Positions 46,251-57,500 of a stretch of 64,000 bases of DNA are shown one piece after another. The notes beneath the pieces were generated by a model. That model saw only the letters and a list, made by a program, of their open reading frames with translations, ran no database searches and was not told the origin of the DNA. Made by a program: the position numbers and the translations under genes. Within the stretch, counting starts at the first letter, position 1, and every line of letters begins with the position of its first letter. The DNA lies in contig NC_134847.1 in NCBI RefSeq assembly GCF_965363235.1, positions 74,158,268 to 74,222,267 on the forward strand, given 5' to 3'. Source of the stretch: Mytilus galloprovincialis. Taxonomy: Eukaryota; Mollusca; Bivalvia; Mytilida; Mytilidae.

Positions 46251-48357
46251 TGCTATGAAAAGAGCTGAGTCTATGAACCATATAATATAAAAGGTTAACT
46301 GGTTGCAAGGACCTAGTCCTTAATTGAGATCCTTGTCAGATATTCCTGGCCATATGTTTTCCTTTTTGTCATATTAAGAATTGTTCTAATTTTATATGTT
46401 CGTTCGTGGCTGTCAAAAAAATGCTAACATTCCAATTTTCGATAACAGTTAACAGTAAATACATTATCACAATAACAGATAACAAAAAAACTAAAAGCCC
46501 AATAACAGCTAACAAAGAATAAGACAATAACAGCTAACAGCAAACATATTTTCAGAATAACAGATAACAAAGAATTAAAATGCCCCATAACAGCATAACA
46601 GCTAAACCCCTTGCCCCCCCTCATGTATGGAAGACCTGAATACCAAAATACATGTATATATAAAAATTAAAAGACTAAACATTGTCTTTTTTATTTTCAC
46701 AAGATCTTTGCTTAATCCTAATCCTCTGATTATAGATAGATCATGTCGATTGTGCCGCAATGACCATTAGAGGGGTTACGGTTACATGCCAAAATACGCG
46801 TGAAATTAAGAAATAGCCAATTTTGAATAATGAAATAGATATTTTGAATAATGGAATGGACTGCTGCGACCCTTCAGCCCCTAATAACAGATATACCTTA
46901 TGACTCATTCGAAAGCTTAACGTATTGCTACCTTATACGCCATTCAAAAGCGTACCAACAGAGAAACAATAGGTATATAGCCTATAGCTATACAAAGAGG
47001 AATAAAACGGGTATATAAATATTGACCATTAGAGGGGTTACGGAGGACGTAAATGCCAAAATACGCGTATTTTTTTTTTGTAAAATACTTTGTGTAGAAA
47101 AAAAGCGTTTATAAACAATTATTTACATTAATTTCCGAACCTATGGCCAGTCTAGCTATGAAAATACGGAGAGTCAAACAGTAAATAGGCCATACAACAT
47201 GTAAAAAACAATCTTTATGTTCTTATTAACCGTATTTGAAGGCTAAATTAGTACTCATCTGTCTAAAAAATGAATTTTATTGCACTATAACTGTCATATC
47301 CACCGGGGCCAAAATACGAAACCAAACTCCTTACTGTGTATTGCTACCTTATACGTCATTCAAAAGCGTTCCAACAGAGAAACAAGAGGTATATAGCGTA
47401 TAGATATACAAAGAGGAATACAATGGTTATGAACAGTATGTCCCGCAATGACCATTAGAGGTGCCAAAATATTTACACGTTGTTAAAAACAGTTTTGTTA
47501 CTCTATCAAGGTTTCAAATGGTGTATTAAGGTTTCTTGAATTAGAGGCTGACTGGTTGCAGCAGTCCATTCCATTATTCAAAATAAGCTATGTCTTTTAA
47601 TAGTCACATGTATTTCGATATTTAGGTCCTTCGTTTCTCCTCTAATAGGCGACGAGGAACACACTGACTATATACCTTTTGCTCCTCTATTAATAAGCTT
47701 TCGAATGAGGTATAAGGTATAAGTGTAAATAGGAGTTGAAGGGCCGCAGCAGTCATTCTATTATTCAAATTATCCATTTCATTATTCAAAATTGGCTATT
47801 TCTTAATTTTCACGCGTAATTTGGCATTTTGGTCCTCTCCGTAACCCCTCTAATGTTCATTGCTGTACAATTAGCATGTCATATCTATAATCAAGGGATG
47901 AAGAATAGCAAAGGTCCAGTGAAAATAATAAAAGACAACGTAAAGTATTTGAATTTTTATATATTTATGGTATTCAGGTCGTCCATACATTAAACCAAGA
48001 AATTTCTGTTAAAAATAGTTAGAGAAACCCTCTAGTTTTTCCTCCGAAACTAGATAAATAAACAAAGTTTAAAATTTCAAAGAGTGTTTGGATTTTTTTG
48101 TCTGATATTAATTTGAATATTTGTAAGATCAAAATTACGAATTCTGTAATACGGGATATAGTGTCACAGTCAAAAAATATTATTCTATTTCATAATTCAC
48201 TTTTCAACTTGAATACTGAAAGAAAAACTAATTCATTATTCATTATTCATCACTTAACGTATAGTGATTAATAAAATAAAATATTTCATTATTCATTATT
48301 GAATTTTGAATAATGGAAAATGAATAATGGACGTACTTCAGCGATGTCATACAAATA

Positions 48358-50335
48358 AGGTATAAGTGTAAATAGTGTCATTTTGTCACAACCTGTAGCT
48401 TGCGAAAAATGCTCGGTGACCTATCATATTTATTAAATTTTTGAACATTTATTTACACAGTTCATATATACATTTTTGTACTACGTTTTGGCACATTCTA
48501 GTATTTTTAATCTAAACTTCCATACCACCTTAAAGAAGATTTTCATTTATCTTTTTTTAAAGTTTTGTCATATATTATAGAAAATTATTATAGATTAAGA
48601 TACACTTTAAATCACAAAAATGATCAGCAAGTCAAGATCTACTAACAAGTCAAATGTTGTCGACAAAGTTAAGTAGACTGTGAATCTTTAGTAATTGCAC
48701 TTAAATGAGGATTTTTTTTTATCCTCTTTTGTGTTTTGAGCAAAACTAAACAAGAAAGAAGGAATCGATCAGCACATGATCAGCAATACAAGATCAACAA
48801 AACAGATTTTGTCATGAATTATATTCTTGTGTATAATGTTGGAGAGTGTCCTTTGTTGAATATGCACATAGACCCAGGTGATCACAAAGGCTATTTAGAG
48901 CTTCTAGTTTATTTTTATTAGAACTATGCATAGTTGGTTAAACATGACTGTTAAGACGAATACTTTTCGCTTAATAGATTTTTGGAACATATGTGAAGGA
49001 CAAGGGTTATTTGAACGGACGTAATTCGAGTTCAAACGTTTTCTAACTCAAGTATGACTTTTTTCTTGCTTTTACTTTCGACATGTAAAGTTTAGCTTAT
49101 GTCATGAATGTCACGCCCTTATTGTAAAAACACTTCAATAAACAGCAGACTATATGCCAGGTCTTTCTAACAACTAATGACAAACAATTTGGGGCGTAAT
49201 TTAAGGAGGCTTTTCCAAGGATGCAATTGCTTGTAGACTGTATAATTACCCTCTACAGTATACCAAATAATCCACAAGTCCTCAAAAGGGACCTTTTAAT
49301 GATAGGCCATGTCAAGGGAGATATAAAGGAACAAACGCCCAGCAGGATCGATGCATTTGTCTTAAACATCTCCGATATTGATTCCGCGTGGCTTTCAAAT
49401 TGACATGAGTATCCATTGGTGTTCATGTAAAACCTTTGGGGCTATATCAGTTTCATGGAAATTAACAAAGAGCATGGCAACCTCTTTCCTTGGTGATGTT
49501 TTAATGGCTGTCCGGCATATTAAAAAAAATATCTGTTAACCAAAAAAATAAAATATCTTATGTGTACCAAAAGCCGCCAGCGATGGTCACACAGACAATT
49601 TGCTACCTTCGTGGACCAAAGTCAGACTTTTCGCGGGATCCTATTAAACATCTAGTGGTGTCACTACATGTACCATGTGCTGTAGAGATTTCGTTGCACA
49701 ACATGACAGAAACATTCTTTGTTAAGAATCAATGTTGATAATTCGACATTGGATGTTTCATATACCCATTGTAGCCGAATTTTTTTTTTTTTTTTATATA
49801 CATTATCATTTTGTTGTTTTTGAAAAAGCAAGTGTTGGACTCACTCTTTTATTGGCACTTATTTCATGTTAGCTGTCATTTTTTAAATGTGCTTATCTGA
49901 GACCAGGAGTGCATTCCAGCGGCTTTCTTTCGTTTACTTTTATACAGACCAGTGTTTTTTTTGTATTTGTTTCACCACTCTTAACTGCGTGTAACATCTT
50001 GAACACTCAGAACAGCGAAACAAGATTTAGATTTCAGAAATAAATATCATTTAGCCATCAACGAATAACTTTTCAAGATATGTTTTCGTTAAAGTATAAA
50101 TCCATTATTTTTGTGCAATTCTAAGTCTTAACGACAAAAAAAAAAGATAAACAGCACATTACGTAAACCATTAAGTATTACCTATAGTATTTTATTACCT
50201 TCATTGGTGGTAGTTCATATATATTTCTGCTGTTATTTTTGGATATAAGTTATTGTCCTGAATAAACATCTTTATGCGTTTGTGCGTTTTTCCGCATGCG
50301 TTTCAATTTTATGATGAAAATTTCTTCTATTAACC
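48358..50335. other. Intergenic, no gene supported
   Basis: Two frames of about 60 codons (48736-48921 and 49221-49403) have no known motif and no splice or promoter support. The stretch just right of the foldback (GAAAAATGCTCGGTGACC) resembles that at 44214-44235 left of it. Confidence 0.4.
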
Positions 50336-52187
50336 AAGACTAAACTTTAAATTCGACCGTTATAAATGTTTTCGCCAGAAATCCATGCTTAAACTAAATG
50401 AACTAGCCAAGGAATTTGTTTTTGTCCCGGCTGATATAGCTACTATTAATATCATTATTGTTTGACGTAAATTTTACATTGAGGTTTTACAAAAGGAAAT
50501 CACGAATTCACCAACATTCCAACTGACTTCATTTTCAGAAAACGACATCTGTAACAAACACAAACTTTTAGCTACATCTTTACAAGCAGAACCAAATACA
50601 ATGAAAGTCCCAACTATGTACTGGCTTCCGAAGCTACACAAAACACATTACAAGTATATATTTATTTCATCTTCAAGCCATTGTTGCATTATTAAATTGT
50701 CTATTCTACTTACAGGTACACTTGGTACAATCAAAAACCTAATAATAAATTGTTCAAATAAGGCCTTTGAAAATAGTGGAATTAATTACTTTTGGAGTGT
50801 CAAAAACTCGTTGGAAGTACTTGATAAATTGCATGCATATATTGGTGATTTTGAATCTGTTCAAAGTTATGATTTTTCTACCCTATATACCACTTTGTCT
50901 CATATTCTTATTAAGAAAAAAAAATCACATCCCTAATTAATTGGGCATTTAAAAAGTCAGAATGCCAATACATATGTTCAAACTCTTTTCGGTCATTTTT
51001 TAGTAGCAACAAACAAATGAACTATGTCAATCGGACATGCTTTGATACTATATTTGCGCTTGAATTTTTACTTGATAACAATTTTGTTCGCTTTGGAGAT
51101 TCCGTATATCGTCAAGTTATTGGAATTCCAATGGGGACTAACTGTGCACCACTTATTGCGGACCTGTTTTTGTATTGTTATGAGTTACAAACTATGACTT
51201 AAACCAGCAAAGATTCATCGAAACAACATTTGAAACAAAAATTTAACAATACTTTTAAATTTTTGGATGATATATTGGCTCTCAATAATGACGACTTCAG
51301 TATGTATACTAAAGAAATTTATCCTGTTGAACTTACTTTAAATATAGCTAATACTACATGTAACAATAACCACTGTCCTTTCCTCTATCTTGATATCTAT
51401 ATCATTAACGCATGTAACGGGAAGCTTAATACAAAAAATTATGATAAAAGAGATGATTTTTCATTTCCTATTGTTAATTATCCATTTTTAGATGGTGACG
51501 TTCCCTTGTCACCATCTTATGGTGTTTATATATCTCAACTTGTACGATTTGCTCGTGTATGTAACAACGTATTAGATTTTAGCGAGAGAAATTTATGTAT
51601 TACTGAAAAATTATTACACCAGGGTTTTCGATATCACAAACTAGTCAAAACATTTACTTAATTTATCATCGGTACAAGGAAATAATTCGTAAATATAACT
51701 CAACATGCAGATATCTTATACGTTCAGGTATTTCACATCCAATCTTTTATGGTAATATTCTTTACAAAGCACAAAAATGTCAGTATTCACCTCAAAAGCT
51801 AACAAAACCTTTAAACAGACTTATTAAGAAGGGATATAGTTACGATACTGTTGTCAGGTCATTAAAGATTGCATATTTTGGCTTTAATATTGATTCACTT
51901 ATAGGGTCTTTGCAATTTTGCGCTTGTCCCAATTTAGGAGCCCCTGGCCTTTGTTAGTCTAGTATCCTTTTTAATTTTAGTTTCTTTGTATAATTCAGAG
52001 TTTAGTATGACGTCCATTATCACTGAACTAGTATGCATGTTTGTTTAGGGAGCTGAAGGACGCCTCCGGGTGCGGGAGTTTCTCGCTATATTGAAGACCC
52101 ATTGGTGGCCTTCGGCTGTTGTCTGCTCTATGGTCGGGTTGTTGTCGCTTTGACTCATTCCCCATTTCCATTCTCAATTTTATTTAT
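50336..52187 (+). mobile_element. Penelope-like retroelement, broken
   Basis: Reverse transcriptase blocks typical of Penelope-like elements run in order: LNELAKEFVFVPAD, then MYWLPKLHKT, QSYDFSTLYTTL, GIPMGTNCAPLIADLF, FKFLDDILAL, then FPIVNYPFLDGDVPLSPSYG and QLVRFARVCNNV. No GIY-YIG endonuclease is recognised. The 3' tail at 51985-52187 (GAGTTTAGTATGACGTCC to CATTCCCCATTTCC) also occurs alone at 16.1 and 17.5 kb. The copy is truncated at its 5' end and broken at several places, so it is a moderately old fossil. Confidence 0.9.
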
Positions 52188-52273
52188 TATCTAATAGCAA
52201 CAAATTTAATCATTATATTATTATTAAACATCACATAAAAATTGTGTATTTACAATAAGTAGTTTTTAAGTAA

Positions 52274-52395
52274 ACAAGTTAGTCAAGTGGTTTAAACGAG
52301 TTAGTTAAGTCGTTTAAACGAGTTAGTTAAGTCGTTAAAACAAGTAAGCTGTTTTGTTAGTTAAGTCATTATAAGAAGTAAGCTTACTCCTTATA
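52274..52395 (+). repeat. 22-base tandem repeat
   Basis: About four units of GTTAGTTAAGTCGTTTAAACGA and variants, ending in a small palindrome (GTAAGCTTAC). Confidence 0.7.
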
Positions 52396-52449
52396 ACGAC
52401 TTTAAAATAAAATTTCTATCAAACTAGAACTAAAAAATGCTAATTTATC

Positions 52450-52803
52450 TTAAAATTAAAATATCAGGGGCAGCAACCCCAAAACGCGTTGTCTAATGTA
52501 ACTGAAAAATCTCGGGCTATAGATTATGACTTGATGAATATTTTTATCCCAGAACTAAATGCTTTCAGAGATATAAGCTGAAATCTACATTTTACCACAA
52601 TGTTCTATTTTTAGACATGGCGGCCATCTTGATTTTTGGGCGGGGTCATCGGATACCTTTTTGAAACTACATACCCTAAGGATGATTGTGGCCATATTTG
52701 CTTTAATTTTGCTATTAGTTTCAGATTTTCTGAAAGTTATCGACGACGACGGATGCCAAGTGATGAAAAAAACTCACTTAACCCTCTGGTCCAGGTGAGC
52801 TAA
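52450..52803 (+). mobile_element. 3' piece of the 502-base-unit element
   Basis: CAGGGGCAGCAACCC, ATGTTCTATTTTTAGAC, GGCGGCCATCTTG, GATGATTGTGGCC, the GACGACGACGG block and the terminal GTCCAGGTGAGCTAAAA match the 3' end of the 36.6-41.4 kb element. It is one single worn unit, and its end abuts the minisatellite. Confidence 0.8.
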
Positions 52804-52805
52804 AA

Positions 52806-53062
52806 AGGCAAAACGGACAAAAAGCAACGGACAAAAAGCAAAAGTGTCGGACAAAAAGCTAAATTATCGGAAAAAAAGCAAAACGGACAAAAAGCAACGG
52901 ACAAAAAGCAAAAGTGTCGGACAAAAAGCGAAATTATAGGACAAAAAGCGAAACGGACAAAAAGCAACGGACAAAAAGCAAAAGTGTCGGACAAAAAGCA
53001 AAATTATCGGACAAAAAGCAAAATCGGACAAAAAGCAAATTGCGGACAAAAAGCACCGTATC
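52806..53062 (-). repeat. GCTTTTTGTCCG minisatellite, inverted copy
   Basis: CGGACAAAAAGC units are separated by the same links as at 42615-42830 (AAATTATCGG, AAAAGTGTCGG, AACGG) and end in CACCGTATCA, the mirror of the other copy's start. Confidence 0.9.
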
Positions 53063-54323
53063 AATTGTCCAATATATTAAATGTCCTTATGGCAATTCTT
53101 AAGTGTGATTAAACAATCTCAATAAAGTAAAAAATAATTGGGGAAAAGGACCTAAAATTATGTTGAATTTCATTGAACAACGAATCACATTAGTTTTGTC
53201 AATTTCGTTTATTTCTTATCCAGTTGTCGCCATGTATTGTATCAGATTGGTTAAAGAGTTGCTAAAATAATTTGTATTTTTTTTCAAAATTTTAATTAGA
53301 TCCTGCATCAGTAAAGGATTTACCAAAAAAATACAATATTACAATTAATCATGAAACAATTGTTGGTTGATTATTTTCACGTTTCTGCGTTTAATATTCC
53401 TACGTTTTATTCATTACTTGTCATTTTTTACTCGTTTTGTTAAAAGCACATTGTAATTATCCGGACTTTTCAACTTAAAAAAACCCAAGCGTTTTACGTT
53501 TTTCTCTTTCGATATTATATCGACAAAAATGCTCGAATTTTTATTATATGCAAAATGGTTATATTTTTAAGCTTTCGATTTCATAATTTAAAAAAGCAAA
53601 ATTCAATATGCTGAAATGGAGTATTTATTTTGGTGCTTTGAATTTTTGTCTTAACAACAACCTTTGAGGTATTTTCACATAAAAATAACACAAATATGAT
53701 ATTTCTTTCATTGTTGAAATAAAAGGCAAAACATAAACTTTGATCTCGTTTTTTTCATCTCTCATTTATTCAAAATATATTTTATTCCCTTTTTTAAATT
53801 TAAATCGACATCGTACTTTTTGTATGTATAAAACATAAAAAGGAATAGTTACGATATTTTTTAATTAATCTTTCAATTTTCAGGTTAAGCTAGCTATAAA
53901 ACCATGTTCAAGCCACCATTTTCTATATTTGAAAATGCCTGTACCAAGTCAGGAGTATGACAGTTGTTATCCATTCGTTTGAAGTGTTATAGCTTTTGAT
54001 TTTGCAATTTGATTAGGGAATTTCCCTTTTGAATTTTTCTCGGAGTTCAGTATTTTAGTGACTTTACTTTTTTTCTAATTTTTAAGCCAAGATAATCAAA
54101 AGATATTGATAGATCGAAATTTGTACGTATTATCTCGATAAAGATTACGGATGTTAACAGTGTTGAAGAGTTAAACAGGTAAGAACTATCCGAATATACT
54201 AAATTATAAATATAACAAATAGATAACTCAAAATTAAGGAATATAGTGACCAATATTTATTCAATTAAGTAAGAACGAAAATCATATTTTGAATTTATGA
54301 TCGAGCATTTTATTTTATCTTAC
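53063..54323. other. AT-rich stretch 3' of the last visible exon
   Basis: The next exon of the minus-strand modular gene would be expected here or further left. I could not find one. Confidence 0.4.
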
Positions 54324-54572
54324 CGTATAATCTCTGGTTAAAACCTGAAGTGGGGATCCTCCAACTTCAAGTATTATCCGTGGTGTAGTTTTCGAGAATA
54401 TTTTAAGATATCTGGTATATGAAGTTATAGGTCCAAACTCAATTGATAATTTGGTCAAATCAGGCACGTCACCTCTAGGAAAAAAGTGTCTTATATCGGA
54501 TCGTTGTGTTGCTTCAAAACTACATTTTGATGATGAATTCTTTTCAACTGTTGTATTGCTATAGCGACATCC
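54324..54572 (-). CDS. Exon B2 of the modular gene
   Basis: 83 codons between acceptor TTTTATAG and donor GTAAGAT. It reads CRYSNTTVEKNSSSKCSFEA ... EFGPITSYTRYLKIF ... IILEVGGSPLQVL. It aligns with B1 over its length (VEN/KxSSSKC, GPITS.T.Y, GG.PLQVL). Phase 0-0. Confidence 0.85.
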
Positions 54573-57500
54573 CTATAAAACAAAATAGAAACAAAATATC
54601 TGTTACGTAGATACTATATTAATTTGTTTGTAGGAAGTTGGGTTCTTTTTTGATCCGAGCTTCACTTGTGTGTTTTTGAAGATGACACAGGAAAATTGTC
54701 ATTTTGGGTCCATTTATAACTGACTATGCGGTATGGGCTTTGCTCATTGTTGAAGGTACCTATAGTTGTTAACTTCTGTGTCATTTTAGTCTTGTGAAGA
54801 GTTGTCTCATTGGCAATCATACCACATCTTCTTTTTTATACATAAGTTTTATCCTGGTACCTATGATTTTTCAGTTCCTCATTGTTCTACGATCACTCTT
54901 AAATGCGGCGCTTTAACCATTTTGTTCATAAATAATTACATTCTGTAATATAAACATTAATTTAATTAAACCAAATATGTCACTGTTCAGAGTTTAATTT
55001 ATTAACAATAACGTTACCAATTTTAACATTGCCATAAAAGCGCGAAGTTTGGCTAGCCACAAAACCAGGTTCAACCCACCATTTCCTTCTTAAAATGTCC
55101 TGTACCAACTCAGTAAAATGGCAGTTGTTATCTTATAGTTCGTTTATGTGTGTGTGTGTGTGTGTGTGTTGCATTGTCGTTTGTTTTTTGTTGCACTTCA
55201 GTGTCTCTGCTGTTGACATTTATAGAGTCCTGTTTTTCATTTTTAACAGCACTGGATTAATACAACTGCTTCTGGACTAATAGCCACTGTAGATATCCTC
55301 AGCTCAGTAGACAATTCTTCGGTAATGGACATAATTTATAACAAACTTTTGTAAACTGGTCCGTCTATAAATCAAAAATTATTCAGAAAAAAATGTTTCA
55401 ACTGCTACAGGCAAATTGACCTTACATAAATTAAGTTATTTTTTAATTCATTTTTCTTCTTTATCAATTGAAATGTTATGGTTCTAAAACATCATTAGTT
55501 TTCAAACATTTGGCTTTAACCGTACCTAAATGGTAAATTAAAAAAAGTAAGTTTGATGCATTAAATGTATAAAGTGTTCAATTTATTGATTTTGTCTTTG
55601 GTATCATGTAAGTGGCAATTTTCGAATTATGATTTTGAGAGTCCCTTTGTATTTTCATTTTTCTTTCTAGGAATTTCACTATCAATATATTTATAGCCAT
55701 AGTTTAATTTATAAAGAAAACAATAACCTAACTAATTTTGCGTATTCTTAAATACAGGTACCACTTCACGAGCAGGTTACTCGTATACGTTTTTTTTCTT
55801 GTAAACATATTCTAACTGACTTAGAGTCCTCTTTCACCTACCACAATCAACACTTTGTACAATCCGACAGGTGTTTCTAATCGCCAATGGACTGAAGAGC
55901 ACGATATCAGAACGAGTATTATGGGTTTACTGACAGGACCACGTGGTTTAATGGAAACCTCATAGATCTCGTCGAGTCCAAAAATACTGATAACATGTAA
56001 TTCATAAACGGAGTTGTCATTCGTTGTGCAGCTTTCAAGTTCTAAAATGGGATATGGATATGTATCTGAAGGATCTTTGTATCCGAGTGCTGTTTGAGGT
56101 TCCTTCCGTATAACACAGTTTCCAACTTCACCTATTTAGAAATTGATCCATGTCAAATACCCACAATCCTTCTTCTTTTCCCCCTCTAATGAGTCATACC
56201 AAATTAGACATACTACCCGTAAACTAACCAAATAGGTCTAAAATAGCAGGTTTATAAGTTTGGACGCAAGATTCGATTGTCTTCACTTGATAATTATCAG
56301 TGTAGCTTGACTTCAAACAGTTAATGTGTTTAGTCAAATACATTCGTGTTCAGCGAAAACCACAGATTCCGAAAAACTGCGATAAAAATGACTATTGCTA
56401 TTTTGCTTTGTTTGAAAAAAAAATACGTAGGTAATTGGAATTATTCAACATTTTATCAATAATTATCAAAGGTACCAGGATTATAATTTAATACGCCAGA
56501 AGCGCGTTTCGTCAACATAAGACTCATCAGTGACGCTCAGATCAAAATATTAGTAAAGTCAAACAAATACAAAGTTGAAGAGCCTTGAGGACCCAAAATT
56601 CAAATATATATATTTATTCCATATCTATGAAACTTTTGTAGGTTTTTCTATATGAATGGTGGTTGAATAAATAAGTATATTCCCCTGCGGATAAAGTATG
56701 CTTTTACGTGTATAAATTTGGTTAAAAACGTTAAAAATACAATTTGTTTTGGTTAATAACGTCCATAACATACATTTCTCTCGGAATATGGAATAAAACA
56801 GTTACTATCTTTTGTTTCGGCAAATATGTGGTTTTATTGACTTTTGAAAAACTGATATTCACTTCGGCACGTGATTGAATTATTGGAAATAATATTGAAA
56901 ATTTTCAAATTAGAACTTACCGAAACAATTATGCTTGTTATATTTATCTTCAAGCGAGCATCGGCAGACATTGTTTTTGCATTCAGTGTTCATGAAGGCA
57001 GAACTCCATCCTGTTTGTCTTAGACAATCGTTAGTTGTATTGCAGCTTAGATCTACACCTGTACAATTTAAATTGATAAAACAGTTGGGCATCATGATTG
57101 AACTACTAAGAGCTACATTCTAATACTATTTGTGGCAAAGCGATACATAAAAACCTTACACGAACATCTATGTCTAAACTGTTTGCATATACAAACAAGT
57201 CCTTATCATTTACTTATTTAGATATTCATGTTCAACTTTTACAATTCTCGTATAAGTAACTGTTTTAATCTGTTCAAAATTAAAACATCTTCTCTGCAAT
57301 CGATTGCTTTATTCTCTGCAAGCCTACATTTTCTTTTTATCTGCCTTCCCAATAGTCAGCATGGTCATGATATAATGTTTAATATAAATGTAAGAATGTT
57401 TACAACGGAACAAAAGATTACCAACGTACAATGCTTTCCTTCATAAGGTGTTGTTACACATTACTAACTATGACTTATGCTAATAGTATTTAATTCCTTT

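Larger units (their letters stand above)
44738..46622. mobile_element. Second element inserted in the foldback's left arm
   Basis: The left end GAGGGGGGACAAGGGG mirrors the right end CCCCTTGCCCCCCCTC. ATGTAT flanks both sides exactly (44732-44737 and 46623-46628). The uninterrupted right arm of the foldback shows the empty site (GTTTAATGTATGGACGACC). Inside are AATAACAG(C/A)TAACA tandem blocks near both ends, four worn units of about 150 bases at 44990-45545, and a Penelope-like fragment at 45885-46250. No transposase; class unknown. Confidence 0.8.
44354..48357. mobile_element. Long foldback element, about 4 kb with insert, flanked by CATACAAATA
   Basis: The arms start CGCTGAAGTACGTCCA and contain many ATTATTCA/TGAATAAT blocks, then ACTGTGACACTATAT...CCCGTATT, then CTAACTATTTTTAACAGAAAT and GTTTAATGTATG. 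The right arm (47.6-48.35 kb) mirrors the left arm (44.36-44.74 and 46.63-46.97 kb). CATACAAATA occurs just outside both ends (44354-44363 and 48348-48357) and may be a 10-base target duplication. The centre (46.9-47.6 kb) holds repeated CAGAGAAACAA and GACCATTAGAGG blocks. No coding frame. Confidence 0.75.

Noticed and set aside
48736-49403. Two frames of about 60 codons
   Set aside because: No domain or splice evidence; lengths are within chance for this base composition.
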